Positions 44,261-53,368 are shown, numbered from the stretch's first letter. The stretch: DNA of 64,000 nt from Streptomyces sp. HUAS ZL42 (GCF_040782645.1 NZ_CP160403.1:2170001-2234000); one strand, 5' to 3'. Numbers and translations: made by a program. The notes: a model not told the origin generated them from the letters alone.

Positions 44261-45649
44261 TCAGCTCCCGGATGACGAGCGCGGCGCGGGCAGGCGTACG
44301 CGGCTGTCGTCGGGGGCGGCCAGCAGCGAACCTGAGCGCCGGCCGACCCGTCTGAGCAGGACGTATCCGATCAGGACCAGCACGACGAAGGGCAGCCAGG
44401 CGACGACGTACGCCACGCCGTACTCCCGCAGGTCGAGGATGGAGTGGTGCTGGTCGACGTTCGTGCCGTTCACGCCGAAGAAGGCGAGCAGGAGGGTCGG
44501 GGGGAGCGCGATGAGGGTGGCCGCCGCGACGAGCGCCGACACGGTGCGGTCGCGGCGGTCGTCGCGTTCGGCGAGGGCGGCGTCGAGGGCCGCCGAGCGG
44601 GCGTTGATGACGGAGGTCAGGCGCTCGACCATGCGCGCCGAGTTGTCGAGGCTGTCCCGGATGCCGAGCGCGTCGCCGAAGGACGACTGGAAGCGCTCCA
44701 TGACCATTTCCGGGATCAGCAGGCTGTCCACGTACGCCTCCACACCGAAGGCGAGGTCCAGCTGGAGTTCGTTCACGCCGGCCGAGAGCCGGGAGATGAG
44801 GGAGCGGATCTCGGACGGGGAGTCGGCGGGCGCCTGCTCGTTGGCCCGCATCATCCCGAAGGCCGCGAGCCGGGTGCGCTGCAGGACGGCCAGCGCGGAG
44901 ACCATGCCGAGGGCGACCAGCGCCAGGCCGTTCTCCACGTGCGGGGCCCAGCCCGCCTGGACGGAGACTCCGCGGCCGTGCGCGGACACGGTGACCCCGT
45001 GGTTCCTCAGATGGGGAGGGACGCTGACGCCGGGGTGTCCGGAGCCGTTGTTCGGAAGTCTCCCCCGGTAGATCATCTCGCTGAGCGGGGCGGAAAGCCC
45101 GGAGTCGCCCGTGATCCCGGAGCCGAGCAGCTCGTGCCGCAAGTGCCCTCCCGGGAAGACGAGTTGGTGGACGTTCTGGCCGAAGGCGAGCGGCTCGGGC
45201 AGGCCCAGCCGTTCGGTCAGCACGGCGAGCAGCGGTCGGCCGCCGAGCTCGAGGCGCTCACGGTCGAAGCAGGTGCCCGCCAGCCAGGAGGCGACGGCGG
45301 CGGAGGGGGTCTCGCCCGCGAAGTCGCAGTCCATGAGCAGGGTCGCGTCGCCGCGGGGCGTGGCGACGACCAGGATCCGTACCGCCGCGAGGTCGAGACG
45401 GCGCGCCCTTTCCGGCAGCCCCAGTTCCTCCGGGGAGACACGCTCGTCCAGTACCGCAACGGGCAACAGCGGTTCGCTGGAACGCAGATGGGGTGTGAAG
45501 CGGCCGAAGTCGAAGCTGTCGACGAGACGTCCCGGCTCCCCGTGCTCCGGGGCGACCCGGCCGGCCAGACTGAGTAACACCAGGATGCGGGTGCGCTCGC
45601 GCACCGCGGAGTCGAGCACGGTCCCGTTGCTGGACGTCCCCGGCACCAT
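44261..45649 (-). CDS. CorA-like two-helix membrane protein with GVN motif
   Basis: 462 aa from ATG 45649. Long soluble N-terminal domain, a helical region (VMERFQSSFGDALGIRDSLDNS to RSAALDAALAERDDRRDR), then two C-terminal membrane helices joined by a short loop: IALPPTLLLAFFGVNGTNVDQ and VAWLPFVVLVLIGYVLLRR. This is the CorA layout, but the GMN motif of magnesium channels is GVN here. Substitution changes selectivity in known relatives, so a divergent channel or a non-transporting relative is possible. Confidence 0.65.
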   Translation of the reverse strand: MVPGTSSNGTVLDSAVRERTRILVLLSLAGRVAPEHGEPGRLVDSFDFGRFTPHLRSSEPLLPVAVLDERVSPEELGLPERARRLDLAAVRILVVATPRGDATLLMDCDFAGETPSAAVASWLAGTCFDRERLELGGRPLLAVLTERLGLPEPLAFGQNVHQLVFPGGHLRHELLGSGITGDSGLSAPLSEMIYRGRLPNNGSGHPGVSVPPHLRNHGVTVSAHGRGVSVQAGWAPHVENGLALVALGMVSALAVLQRTRLAAFGMMRANEQAPADSPSEIRSLISRLSAGVNELQLDLAFGVEAYVDSLLIPEMVMERFQSSFGDALGIRDSLDNSARMVERLTSVINARSAALDAALAERDDRRDRTVSALVAAATLIALPPTLLLAFFGVNGTNVDQHHSILDLREYGVAYVVAWLPFVVLVLIGYVLLRRVGRRSGSLLAAPDDSRVRLPAPRSSSGS

Positions 45650-45716
45650 CGGGCTCCTTCCGACACCTCGGCGCAGGGTGTTGTACCCCCGGCTCCCGGC
45701 CCCCGAACCGGCACTT

Positions 45717-45749
45717 CGTGCGGGCCGCCCGCGGCAGGCGGCCCGCACG
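45717..45749 (-). terminator. Terminator of the OsmC gene
   Basis: Perfect 13-bp stem CGTGCGGGCCGCC / GGCGGCCCGCACG with a 7-nt loop, 16 bp downstream of the OsmC stop on the minus strand. Confidence 0.8.
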
Positions 45750-45764
45750 ACGGTTCCGGGTGGG

Positions 45765-46193
45765 TCAGGCGAGCTTCGCCGACAGCGTGATGGTCGTGCC
45801 GGTGAGGGCCTGGCTCACCGGGCAGTTCTTCTTGGCGTCCTCGGCGGCGGCGGCGAACCCGTCGCTGTCGAGGCCGGGGACCGTGCCCTCGACGGTGAGG
45901 TGGATGCCCGTGATGCCCTCACCCGGCTGGAAGGAGACGTCGGCCGAGGTGACCAGCTTGGTGGGCGGCGTGCCGGCGCCGGCGAGGGCGTGCGACAGCG
46001 CCATGGAGAAGCAGCTGGAGTGGGCCGCGGCGATCAGCTCCTCGGGGCTGGTCTTCCCGTTCGCGTCCTGGGCCCGCGAAGCCCACGTGACCGGCTGCTC
46101 GTCGATGGCACCGGAGGAGTCGAAGGTGACGGCGCCGTTGCCCTCGAGCAGGTTGCCTTCCCAGACGGTGTGTGCGGAGCGCGTGGTAGCCAC
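45765..46193 (-). CDS. OsmC/Ohr family peroxiredoxin-like protein
   Basis: 142 aa from GTG 46193, with AAAGGAAG upstream. SPEELIAAAHSSCFSMALSHAL holds the first peroxidatic Cys, and DAKKNCPVSQALTGTTITLSAKLA the second, as in OsmC proteins. EGNLLEGNGAVTFDSSG marks the N-terminus. Reduces organic hydroperoxides and is usually stress-induced. Monocistronic, with a strong terminator. Confidence 0.94.
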   Translation of the reverse strand: MATTRSAHTVWEGNLLEGNGAVTFDSSGAIDEQPVTWASRAQDANGKTSPEELIAAAHSSCFSMALSHALAGAGTPPTKLVTSADVSFQPGEGITGIHLTVEGTVPGLDSDGFAAAAEDAKKNCPVSQALTGTTITLSAKLA

Positions 46194-46272
46194 GATTCTT
46201 CCTTTCGCGTGTGGTCCCGTTGCGGAGGTTCCGTGTCCGGGGTTCCTGTCCCCCATCCGATCACACTCGCGC

Positions 46273-48069
46273 TCACCGCACCCGGAAGACCGGCCCACGG
46301 GGGGTGAACGGCAGGCGACGGCCCTGCGGAACCAGATACGCGTGCTCGCGCCGCACCCGCAGGACGTCGCACCAGCCGTCCGTGATGACGAGCACGGGCG
46401 CCCCGGGCGGGAAGTCGTCCGCGCGCTGCAGCAGGTCGATGCCGGGCTGCAGGACCGTGCCGCCTCGCCCGTGCACCCGTACCCGTCCGGCGATCTCCGT
46501 GACGGGCACATAGCCGGCGTCGTGCGGTGCGGCGTCGCAGAAGACGACCCGTGCGGCCGGTACGTCACGGGCCTCGGCGTACGAGGCGATCGCCCCCAGC
46601 GCCTTGCCGAGGAGCGTGCGGTCCATGGAGCCGGAGGTGTCCAGGACGACGCCGAAGGTGCAGCGGGCGATCTCCTCGGGCGGGAAGTACCGGCCCGCGC
46701 GGGGGATGTCGGGGGTGGACGACTGGCGGCGCGAGGGACGGGCGTACGACCGCACGGGCTCCGGACGGGGCACGAACTCGTCGAACCAGCGGGCCAGTTG
46801 CGCGTCCCAGGGCAGCGGCGGATGGCTGAGCGCGCGGATCTCCTCGACCAGACCGCCCGGCAGGAAGCCGCGCTCCTCACGCTGGTGCAGGTCGAGGCCC
46901 TGGCACAGCCCGCGCCGGTAGAACTCGTCGAGGTCGACGTAGTCGCCCGGTACGCCGAGCGGGGCGCCGAGCATGTCGCCGACGCCCTTGCCGCGCAGGG
47001 TGGCCAGGCGGCGCAAGCGACGCAGGTCGCCGGCGAGGCGGTCGTAGACCTCCTCCGCGGCAAGGCCCTTGAGTTCGGGGTCGTACAGCAGCCCTTCGGG
47101 CATCGTGCCGACCTGCATCTCGCGCAGCCAGTCGTTGATGACGTAGTCGCAGGCGACGTTGAACAGGTACGGATCGCGGGTGCCGCAGCGGTCGCCGTGG
47201 CGCAGGGCGGCGTGCAGCATCTCGTGGGCGAGGATGAAGCGCCATTCCTCGTCCTCGAACGTCCGCAGCGGGTTGACGTAGATCTCTGCGGCCTCGGCGT
47301 TGACGGCGGCGATCGCGATGCCGTGCGCGCGGGCGAGTTCGGCGTCGGCGACGACTTTGATGCCGGCCGCGATGCCGCCGAGGAGCGGGTACGAGGAGAT
47401 GAACCAGCTCAGCGCCTTCTCCCAGGGGCGAAGTACGGCCGCCTCGCCGTCGAGGGAGTCGCGGCGGCCGCCCGCCATGTCCATCGCCGCGGACACGGTC
47501 CGGGTCAGTGCGGTGGCGAACGCCAGCTGCCAGTCCGGGGGCTGCCTCCAGCCCACCCATGGCACGAGCAGCTGGTCGGGTTCCTCGCCGGCCGTACCGC
47601 AGCGCTCGTACACGGCCGGGATGCCGTCCCGGCGCCAGCGTGCGGCGAGCTGCTCCTCGTCGCCGTCGGGGTAGGCGGCGGGCAGCTCCTCGGGGGTCGT
47701 GCCGATGGTGAAGCCGAGCAGGAAGCGGTTGACGACGGCGCAGCGCGCGGCGACGTCGTACCGGTCGGGCTGCGTGCGCTCGCCCTTGGCCGCCGGGACG
47801 TGTCCGAAGCCGAGGTGGAGGACGGCGTGCGCGAGCGCCCAGGCCCAGGCGGCGGGTTCGGCGAGGCGTTGGGGATGAACATGCAGGTCGCCGTCGGAAT
47901 CGACGCACACGAGCCCGTCGCGGGGCGCGAACCTGCACTCCTCGTTCCGGCAGACGCCGAACTCGACGGCCGCCAGCGCCGGGTTGGCCTTCACCAGCCG
48001 CATGCCCTCCGCGAACGCCTCGGCGGCGAGGTCCCGCTTCTTCTGCCCCTTGCCGCGGGTGCGGCTCAT
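46273..48069 (-). CDS. Putative metallopeptidase with C-terminal VWA-like domain (DUF2201 type)
   Basis: 598 aa; start ATG 48069 overlaps the ATPase stop as ATGA. The N-terminal part has a zinc-peptidase motif HEMLH (282-286) plus His291, and an earlier degenerate HAVLH (81-85). The C-terminal domain (about 470-598) is VWA-like, with a MIDAS-type FGVVLDTSGSMDRTLL and GGTVLQPGIDLL. Such proteins pair with MoxR AAA ATPases; the pair is thought to act as a chaperone or metal-insertion complex. Client unknown. Confidence 0.88.
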   Translation of the reverse strand: MSRTRGKGQKKRDLAAEAFAEGMRLVKANPALAAVEFGVCRNEECRFAPRDGLVCVDSDGDLHVHPQRLAEPAAWAWALAHAVLHLGFGHVPAAKGERTQPDRYDVAARCAVVNRFLLGFTIGTTPEELPAAYPDGDEEQLAARWRRDGIPAVYERCGTAGEEPDQLLVPWVGWRQPPDWQLAFATALTRTVSAAMDMAGGRRDSLDGEAAVLRPWEKALSWFISSYPLLGGIAAGIKVVADAELARAHGIAIAAVNAEAAEIYVNPLRTFEDEEWRFILAHEMLHAALRHGDRCGTRDPYLFNVACDYVINDWLREMQVGTMPEGLLYDPELKGLAAEEVYDRLAGDLRRLRRLATLRGKGVGDMLGAPLGVPGDYVDLDEFYRRGLCQGLDLHQREERGFLPGGLVEEIRALSHPPLPWDAQLARWFDEFVPRPEPVRSYARPSRRQSSTPDIPRAGRYFPPEEIARCTFGVVLDTSGSMDRTLLGKALGAIASYAEARDVPAARVVFCDAAPHDAGYVPVTEIAGRVRVHGRGGTVLQPGIDLLQRADDFPPGAPVLVITDGWCDVLRVRREHAYLVPQGRRLPFTPRGPVFRVR

Positions 48070-49127
48070 CGCCGCGCCTCCACGAGGCGGGGCATGTCCC
48101 GGGCCGCCTCGACGAGGAACCACGAGGGCAGCACGGGGTTGCCGTCGGCGTCGGAGGCGATGACGGTCTGCGCCACCTCGACGGATATCTCCGCGAGCTG
48201 TACGAGCAGGGACTTCGCGCGGTACGCGGTCTGCCGGCCGTTCGCCGACATGTGCTCCTTGCTGACCGGCAGTTCCTTGATCAGCCGGCCGCGGAAGGAC
48301 TCGGCGAGGTAGTAGAGCAGGTCGCGGTCCTCGATGCGGTTCGGCCAGCGGGCGTCGCCCTTGAGGACGGCCTCGATGCCGAACCGGCTGCGCACGATCT
48401 TGACGTAGCCGCAGAAGGCGGTGGCATGCGCCGGCGTCAGCGTGCCGTGCGCGAGGACTTTGAGGGTCTCCTCGTCGAGGTCGCGCCCGAAGGAGTGCAG
48501 CGCGTCGGAGAGCATGTGCCAGGAGCGGGGCGTGGAGAACGGCTCCTCGGTCTTCGGCGGCTTGGACCACAGGTGGTCGGGCCGGTCGGTGAGATGGTCC
48601 AGGATCCAGGGGTGGATGCCGTTGTTCGCGGCCCAGGTCAGCCAGTCTTTGGCGGAGGCCTCCAGATGCACGTGGGTGAGGCGGTTGACGAGGGCGGAGG
48701 CGATGGGCCGGGCGAGCGCGTTGTCGCTGGCCCGGTTTCCGGCGCCGATGACGATCGAGCCCTTCGGCAGCTCGTAGTTGCCGATACGGCGGTCCAGGAT
48801 CAGCGAGTAGAACGCCTTCTGCACATCGGGCGTGGCCGCGTTCAGCTCGTCCAGGAACAGGCAGTACGGCTCGTCGCGGGCGATCACCTCCGGCGGGCAG
48901 AACACCGAACGGCCGTCGCGGATCTGCGGCACGCCGATCAGGTCCTCGGGCGCGAGCTGGGTGCCGAGCAGGCTCACGCACGCAAGGCCCAGCGACTCGG
49001 CGAACTCCCTGACGAGCGAGGACTTTCCGATGCCGGGGGCGCCCCAGACGAAGACCGGGCGCACGGTGGCGAGGCCGAGCAGCAGTTCGGGGATGCGGGC
49101 AGGGGTGACCGTCACGGCAGCCTGCAA
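48066..49127 (-). CDS. MoxR-type AAA ATPase
   Basis: 353 aa. TTG 49127 is preferred because AGGAG is 8 nt upstream; TTG 49133 is too close. Walker A GAPGIGKSS (29-37), Walker B LFLDELNAA, sensor 1 IVIGAGNRASDNALARP and an arginine-finger region follow the AAA_5/MoxR pattern. Coupled by ATGA to the metallopeptidase/VWA gene, the usual MoxR-VWA partnership. Confidence 0.9.
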   Translation of the reverse strand: MQAAVTVTPARIPELLLGLATVRPVFVWGAPGIGKSSLVREFAESLGLACVSLLGTQLAPEDLIGVPQIRDGRSVFCPPEVIARDEPYCLFLDELNAATPDVQKAFYSLILDRRIGNYELPKGSIVIGAGNRASDNALARPIASALVNRLTHVHLEASAKDWLTWAANNGIHPWILDHLTDRPDHLWSKPPKTEEPFSTPRSWHMLSDALHSFGRDLDEETLKVLAHGTLTPAHATAFCGYVKIVRSRFGIEAVLKGDARWPNRIEDRDLLYYLAESFRGRLIKELPVSKEHMSANGRQTAYRAKSLLVQLAEISVEVAQTVIASDADGNPVLPSWFLVEAARDMPRLVEARR

Positions 49128-49221
49128 AACCAAAGCTCCTTGGGGAGGTTCGAGGGGGCGCGCAGGGGCGCGCGGTTCGGTGAGAACAGTGTGTGCGTAC
49201 GGTTCTGCGGGCGCAGCCGAA

Positions 49222-49280
49222 TTTCGGGCGGCCCGCTCGTCCTCGTCCGCTTTTCAGGCGGCCCGCTCGTCCTCGTCCGC
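49222..49280. repeat. 30-bp tandem duplication over the end of the phosphodiesterase gene
   Basis: Two copies 30 bp apart (49222-49250 and 49252-49280) match over 29 bp with one mismatch. The core GCGGCCCGCTCGTCCTCGTC encodes DEDERAA and lies at the gene's 3' end; the second copy falls just after the stop. Confidence 0.85.
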
Positions 49281-51323
49281 CTCGATGGGGACCTGCGGTC
49301 CGTCGGCCTCGCGCAGCCAGCGGCGCAGTACGCGGTGGACGTGCTCGGCGCCCGCCAGGGTCTCCCCGTCCCCGACCGGCGCGGAGAAGGCGAGCGGCGA
49401 CAGCAGGAACGGCTTCGCCTGTGCCCCGCCGAGTCCGCCGTGGGAGCCGATCTGCTCCTCGAACGCGAGGACTTCGCCGTCGGCCGGGTCGTACGCGGAG
49501 TTGACCATGATGTCGGCGGTGTTCGGGAAGGTGTGCGTGCGGCGCACGACGTCGGCGGCACCCGGTCCGAAGACCTCCAGCGGGCCGGGATCCCCGTCGA
49601 GCCGCTCCAGCGGTGTCTCCGCGCCGTACGCGCCGAGCACGACCCCGCCGTGCTCCTCGCTCCGTACGAGCACGAAGCCGACGCCGGGATGGTTGGCGAG
49701 CGTGGTGAGCAGCGCGGGGTGTCGGGCGTCGATCTCCTCCTTGCTCATCCGGTGCGGCACGTCCGGGAAGGAGACCAGGCCGAGGTTGCCGGAGGCCAGC
49801 ACGATCGGCTCCGAGCGGCGCGAGGGGCGGTGCCGTTCGCCGCCCTCCTCGACGGGTATGTGCAGCGCCGCACGCACGGCCGCCCGCGCCTCCGCGCCGC
49901 TGTGGGTGCGCTCCGCCCCGCGCGGCACGGGCAGCCCGGATCCGGCCCGCACCAGGTCGCCGAGGGTGAGGCCGTAACGGGCGCGGAAGGTCTCGCCGGG
50001 GCTCTGGCCGTGGTCGGAGAGCACGACGATCCGGTAGGGCCGCGGGGCGTGTTCGGCGACCTTCTCGATCAGCGCGAGGGACCGGTCGAGGCGTTCGAGG
50101 ACCTTCTCGGCGTCCCGGCTGTGCGGCCCGGAGTGGTGCGCCACCTCGTCGTACGCCACCAGGTCGGCGTAGACGGCGGTGCGCCCGGCGAGCAGGTCGC
50201 CCATCACCGCGGCGACGACGACGTCCCGTTCGACGACGGTCGCGAAGGCCCGGACGAGGGGATAGAGGCCGCCGCGTTTGACGCGTGGGCGCTGCTTCCT
50301 GAGGCGGGCCCGGGTGGACTGGCCCGTCTCGCGGGCGGCCTCGGCGACGAAGGACATGGCGGTGCGGACGGCGTTGGCCGGGTCGGAGAAGTAGGCGAAG
50401 TAGCCCGCGCGGGAACGGTTCTCCCGGCTGCGCCGTTTGGTCGCGATGGACAGCACGAGGGCCTGTTCGTCGGCGCCGCCGCTGAACAGGTTGCCCCGGC
50501 TGGCGCCGTCGGCGGTGAGCAGCCCGCCGTGGCCGGCGTGGGCGACGGCCCGGCGCTGGAGTTCGACGGCGCTGGTCGGGCGGTTGCAGACCACCACTTC
50601 GCGGCTGTCCTTCTCGTACCAGCGGAAGGCGGGGACACCGTGGTTGCTGCCGTGCAGGATGCCGAGCTGACTGGCGCCGGTCTGGCTGGACCAGTCGGTG
50701 CGCCAGGGGGTGAGCCGGTGGGTGGGGGCGTCGAGCCACCGCGCGATGGTCGGCATGAGGCCCTTTTCCACGGCCGCCAGGAGCACGTCGTGGCCGACGC
50801 CGTCGAGTTGCAGGAAGACGGTGCCGGGGCTGGACGGGCAGGGCGGCAGGGATCTGCGGCGCCGGTCGGACAGGCGGTACAGGCGGCGCCGGTAGGCGTC
50901 GTCGTCGCGCACGGCCAGCGCACCGCCCGTGGCGGAGGCGACGGCGGACATCACGGCGGCGACGATGACGGCTGTCTCGGGCGCCGCCTCGCTGTCGCCT
51001 GAGGGGTTCAGGCGCAGCGCCAGAAGGAGCAGCGACCCGTTGAGGAAGAACACCAGGAGCCCGAGGACGAGCGCCGGCACCAGCAGCAGGAGCCGTACGA
51101 GGAGGGGCCAGACGAGCGCCGACAGCAGACCGAAGACACCGGCCCCGATCGCGGCGGTGACGGCGATGCGGGTGGCGCTGTCACCGCTGGCCGACTGAAG
51201 CCGGAAGTCCGGCAGGATGCCCGCCAGGACGAGCATCGTGACGGTGGAAACGCCCCACACCGCGACGCTCCGCCCGACCTGACTGACGACCCGCCGCCAA
51301 CGCACCCCACGCACGACCGGCAC
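49254..51323 (-). CDS. Membrane protein: holin-IV-like 4-TM domain fused to alkaline phosphatase/nucleotide pyrophosphatase-like domain
   Basis: 689 aa from GTG 51323. Residues 1-140 contain four membrane helices (VWGVSTVTMLVLAGILPDF onwards) like the mycobacterial-type 4-TMS phage holin family. From about 165 a phosphodiesterase of the alkaline phosphatase superfamily begins: VFLQLDGVGHDVLLAAVEKG (metal Asp), SQTGASQLGILHG (nucleophile Ser/Thr region), VAYDEVAHHSG and VVLSDHGQSPG (metal ligands). C-terminus NTADIMVNSAYDP and SHGGLGG. Hydrolyses an unknown phosphodiester. Located after the MoxR module, same strand. Confidence 0.85.
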   Translation of the reverse strand: MPVVRGVRWRRVVSQVGRSVAVWGVSTVTMLVLAGILPDFRLQSASGDSATRIAVTAAIGAGVFGLLSALVWPLLVRLLLLVPALVLGLLVFFLNGSLLLLALRLNPSGDSEAAPETAVIVAAVMSAVASATGGALAVRDDDAYRRRLYRLSDRRRRSLPPCPSSPGTVFLQLDGVGHDVLLAAVEKGLMPTIARWLDAPTHRLTPWRTDWSSQTGASQLGILHGSNHGVPAFRWYEKDSREVVVCNRPTSAVELQRRAVAHAGHGGLLTADGASRGNLFSGGADEQALVLSIATKRRSRENRSRAGYFAYFSDPANAVRTAMSFVAEAARETGQSTRARLRKQRPRVKRGGLYPLVRAFATVVERDVVVAAVMGDLLAGRTAVYADLVAYDEVAHHSGPHSRDAEKVLERLDRSLALIEKVAEHAPRPYRIVVLSDHGQSPGETFRARYGLTLGDLVRAGSGLPVPRGAERTHSGAEARAAVRAALHIPVEEGGERHRPSRRSEPIVLASGNLGLVSFPDVPHRMSKEEIDARHPALLTTLANHPGVGFVLVRSEEHGGVVLGAYGAETPLERLDGDPGPLEVFGPGAADVVRRTHTFPNTADIMVNSAYDPADGEVLAFEEQIGSHGGLGGAQAKPFLLSPLAFSAPVGDGETLAGAEHVHRVLRRWLREADGPQVPIEADEDERAA

Positions 51324-51389
51324 ACCTCACGTCCCGGCCCGTCGTCGATGCGGGCCTGTACTCACCACACTGTCACACCGGTCGATCGG

Positions 51390-51791
51390 CTAACGCCCGT
51401 CGTATCCGGCGGTCGGCATCGACAGCCGCCGGTGCACCCGGGCCTTCATCTGCGCGTCGTACGACGGTTCCGCGCAGCCCACCGTCTCGACCCGCACGCC
51501 GCGCCGCGCGCACTCCGCGGCGAACTCCTCGACGGAGGACAGCGCGCTCTCCAGGACCCGGCGGCTGGGGGCCACGAACACGTCGACGCCCGGCCGTACA
51601 CCGTCCCACAGCACACAGTGGTCGGCCCGCAGCCCGCGCACCAGCAGCTCCCGGCTGACGACGTAGCCCCGCTCGGCCGCCCAGCGGGCGCACATAGCGT
51701 GCTGGCTGCGCGAGTCCACCAGAAAGGGATCGGCGTCAAGTTCCTCGAGCGGCGTCAGACTCGCGATCGCCGTGACGCGAACCGGTCCCAT
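51390..51791 (-). CDS. Hypothetical protein, distantly resolvase-like
   Basis: 133 aa from ATG 51791. No family recognised with certainty. The order SRSQHAMCARWAAERGYVV, RPGVDVFVAPSRRVLESAL and EEFAAECARRGVRVETV recalls the N-terminal domain of serine resolvases (R-x-x-x-Q-x-x-x-C-x-x-W-A-x-x-x-G-Y, then the -R-x-L-R- helix), but the catalytic Ser context at the start is not there and no DNA-binding domain follows. It may be a domesticated relative. Divergent from the MBL hydrolase gene. Confidence 0.6.
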   Translation of the reverse strand: MGPVRVTAIASLTPLEELDADPFLVDSRSQHAMCARWAAERGYVVSRELLVRGLRADHCVLWDGVRPGVDVFVAPSRRVLESALSSVEEFAAECARRGVRVETVGCAEPSYDAQMKARVHRRLSMPTAGYDGR

Positions 51792-51875
51792 GGCGTCCCC
51801 CTCACCTCCGGGTTTCGCCGCCGACCCTACTCCTGCCCGTAGGCTTCGGGGGAGTCGCGCGAAGGAGGCAAAGAG

Positions 51876-52649
51876 GTGCCTGTGGAGGTCACCTGGTGGG
51901 GTCATGCGACCTGCACGATCGAGGATTCGAACGTGCGCGTACTCACCGATCCCTTGTTCGCCCGCCGCCTCGCGCACCTGCGCCGCCGACGGGGCGCACT
52001 GCCCCCACCCCCGGCCTGGCGAGCGGACGTCGCGCTCGTCTCCCACCTGCACGCCGACCACCTCCACCTGCCCTCGCTGGCGCGCCTCGCGCCGGGCACG
52101 CGCCTGCTGGTGCCCCGGGACGCGCCGCGCGCCGTTCCCGGGCTGCGCCGGCTCACCCATCTCGAGGTGAGCGAGATGACCCCCGGGGACGAGGCCAGGG
52201 TCGGCGGTGTCGTGATACGGGCCGTGCCCGCGCGGCACGACGGGCGGCGGCTGCCCGTCGGACCGCACCGCTCCCCCGCGCTCGGCTACGTCGTCGAGGG
52301 CGAGGCGCGCACGTACTTCGCCGGGGACACCGGGCTGTTCGAGTCGATGGCCGAGGACGTCGGACCCGTCGACGTGACGCTGCTGCCGGTCGGCGGCTGG
52401 GGGCCGTACCTCGGCGAGGGCCACCTCGACGCGGGGCGGGCCGCCGAGGCGCTCGCCCGGCTCGCGCCGCGCAGCGCGGTGCCGGTGCACTACGGCACGT
52501 ACTGGCCGATCGGGATGGACGCCGTGCGCCCCCATGAATTCCATGCGCCCGGCGATGAGTTCGTGCGCCTCGCGGCGGAGCGCGCGCCACGGGTCGCGGT
52601 GCACCGGCTCGGGCACGGGGAGAGCGTGCGGCTGGAGGTCGCCCGGTGA
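51876..52649 (+). CDS. MBL-fold metallo-hydrolase (UlaG-like)
   Basis: 257 aa from GTG 51876, with AAGGAGG upstream. WWGHATCTIE start, metal motif SHLHADHLH (HxHxDH), YFAGDTGLF and VPVHYGTYWPIGMD with later ligands. Belongs to the lactonase-like L-ascorbate-6-phosphate lactonase group. Overlaps the DedA gene (GTGA at 52646), so the two are co-translated. A second MBL-fold gene lies 0.7 kb downstream on the other strand. Confidence 0.9.
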   Translation: MPVEVTWWGHATCTIEDSNVRVLTDPLFARRLAHLRRRRGALPPPPAWRADVALVSHLHADHLHLPSLARLAPGTRLLVPRDAPRAVPGLRRLTHLEVSEMTPGDEARVGGVVIRAVPARHDGRRLPVGPHRSPALGYVVEGEARTYFAGDTGLFESMAEDVGPVDVTLLPVGGWGPYLGEGHLDAGRAAEALARLAPRSAVPVHYGTYWPIGMDAVRPHEFHAPGDEFVRLAAERAPRVAVHRLGHGESVRLEVAR

Positions 52650-53272
52650 CAGGGCTGGCCGCCGCCGCGACGAACGTACCGCCGGAGTCCACGCAGCAGG
52701 CGATCGGTTATCCGTCGCTGTTCCTGCTGGTGCTGTTCGGGGCGCTGGTGCCGGTGGTGCCGACAGGGGCGCTGGTGAGTTCGGCCGCCGTGGTGGCCTT
52801 CCATCAGACGGCGCCGTTCTCGATGGCCATGGTGTTCGTGACCGCGTCCCTGGCGGCGTTCCTCGGGGATGCGACGCTGTACTGGCTGGGGCGGCGCGGG
52901 ATGGGGTCGCGCAACGGGTCGCGCTGGCTGGCGGCGATCCGGGCGCGTGCGCCGGAGGAGCGGCTCGCGCAGGCCCAGGAGAAGCTCGCCGGCCACGGGC
53001 TCGCGGTGCTGGTGCTGTCCCGGCTCGTGCCGGCCGGCCGCATCCCGGTGATGCTGGCCTGCCTGATGGCGAAGTGGCCGCTGCGTCGCTTCGCCCGCGG
53101 CAACTTCCCCGCCTGTCTGGCCTGGGCGGTGACGTACCAGCTGATCGGGATCCTCGGCGGCTCGCTGTTCCCCGAGCCCTGGGAGGGCGTGGTCGCGGCG
53201 GTCGCACTGACCCTGCTGATCAGCGCGGCCCCCAGCGTGTGGCGACGCATCCGGAAGACGAAGGCGGCGTAG
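52646..53272 (+). CDS. DedA-family membrane protein
   Basis: 208 aa from GTG 52646. Typical DedA/SNARE-associated features: PSLFLLVLFGALVPVVPTGALVSSAAVVA, then the conserved GDATLYWLGRRGM and the amphipathic segment LSRLVPAGRIPVMLACL (F/S-R-x-x-P-x-x-R family motif), with about five membrane segments. DedA proteins flip lipid carriers and support envelope integrity. Transcription ends at the strong hairpin 53315-53368. Confidence 0.9.
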   Translation: MTGLAAAATNVPPESTQQAIGYPSLFLLVLFGALVPVVPTGALVSSAAVVAFHQTAPFSMAMVFVTASLAAFLGDATLYWLGRRGMGSRNGSRWLAAIRARAPEERLAQAQEKLAGHGLAVLVLSRLVPAGRIPVMLACLMAKWPLRRFARGNFPACLAWAVTYQLIGILGGSLFPEPWEGVVAAVALTLLISAAPSVWRRIRKTKAA

Positions 53273-53314
53273 GCACCCCGAGTCGGTCGACAACGCTTGT
53301 GATCAATACACCTG

Positions 53315-53368
53315 GGGCCCTTCTGATGGATCTCCGTGCGACGCCGCGGAGGTCCGTCAGAAGGGCCC
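53315..53368. terminator. Bidirectional terminator between convergent genes
   Basis: Long stem GGGCCCTTCTGA...TCAGAAGGGCCC with inner pairs GGA-CTCCG / CGGAG-TCC, 54 bp in all. The last base overlaps the stop codon of the minus-strand MBL gene. Confidence 0.9.

Noticed and set aside
41508..45071. 1187-codon plus-strand ORF opposite dnaK
   Set aside because: Antisense shadow of dnaK and its neighbours.
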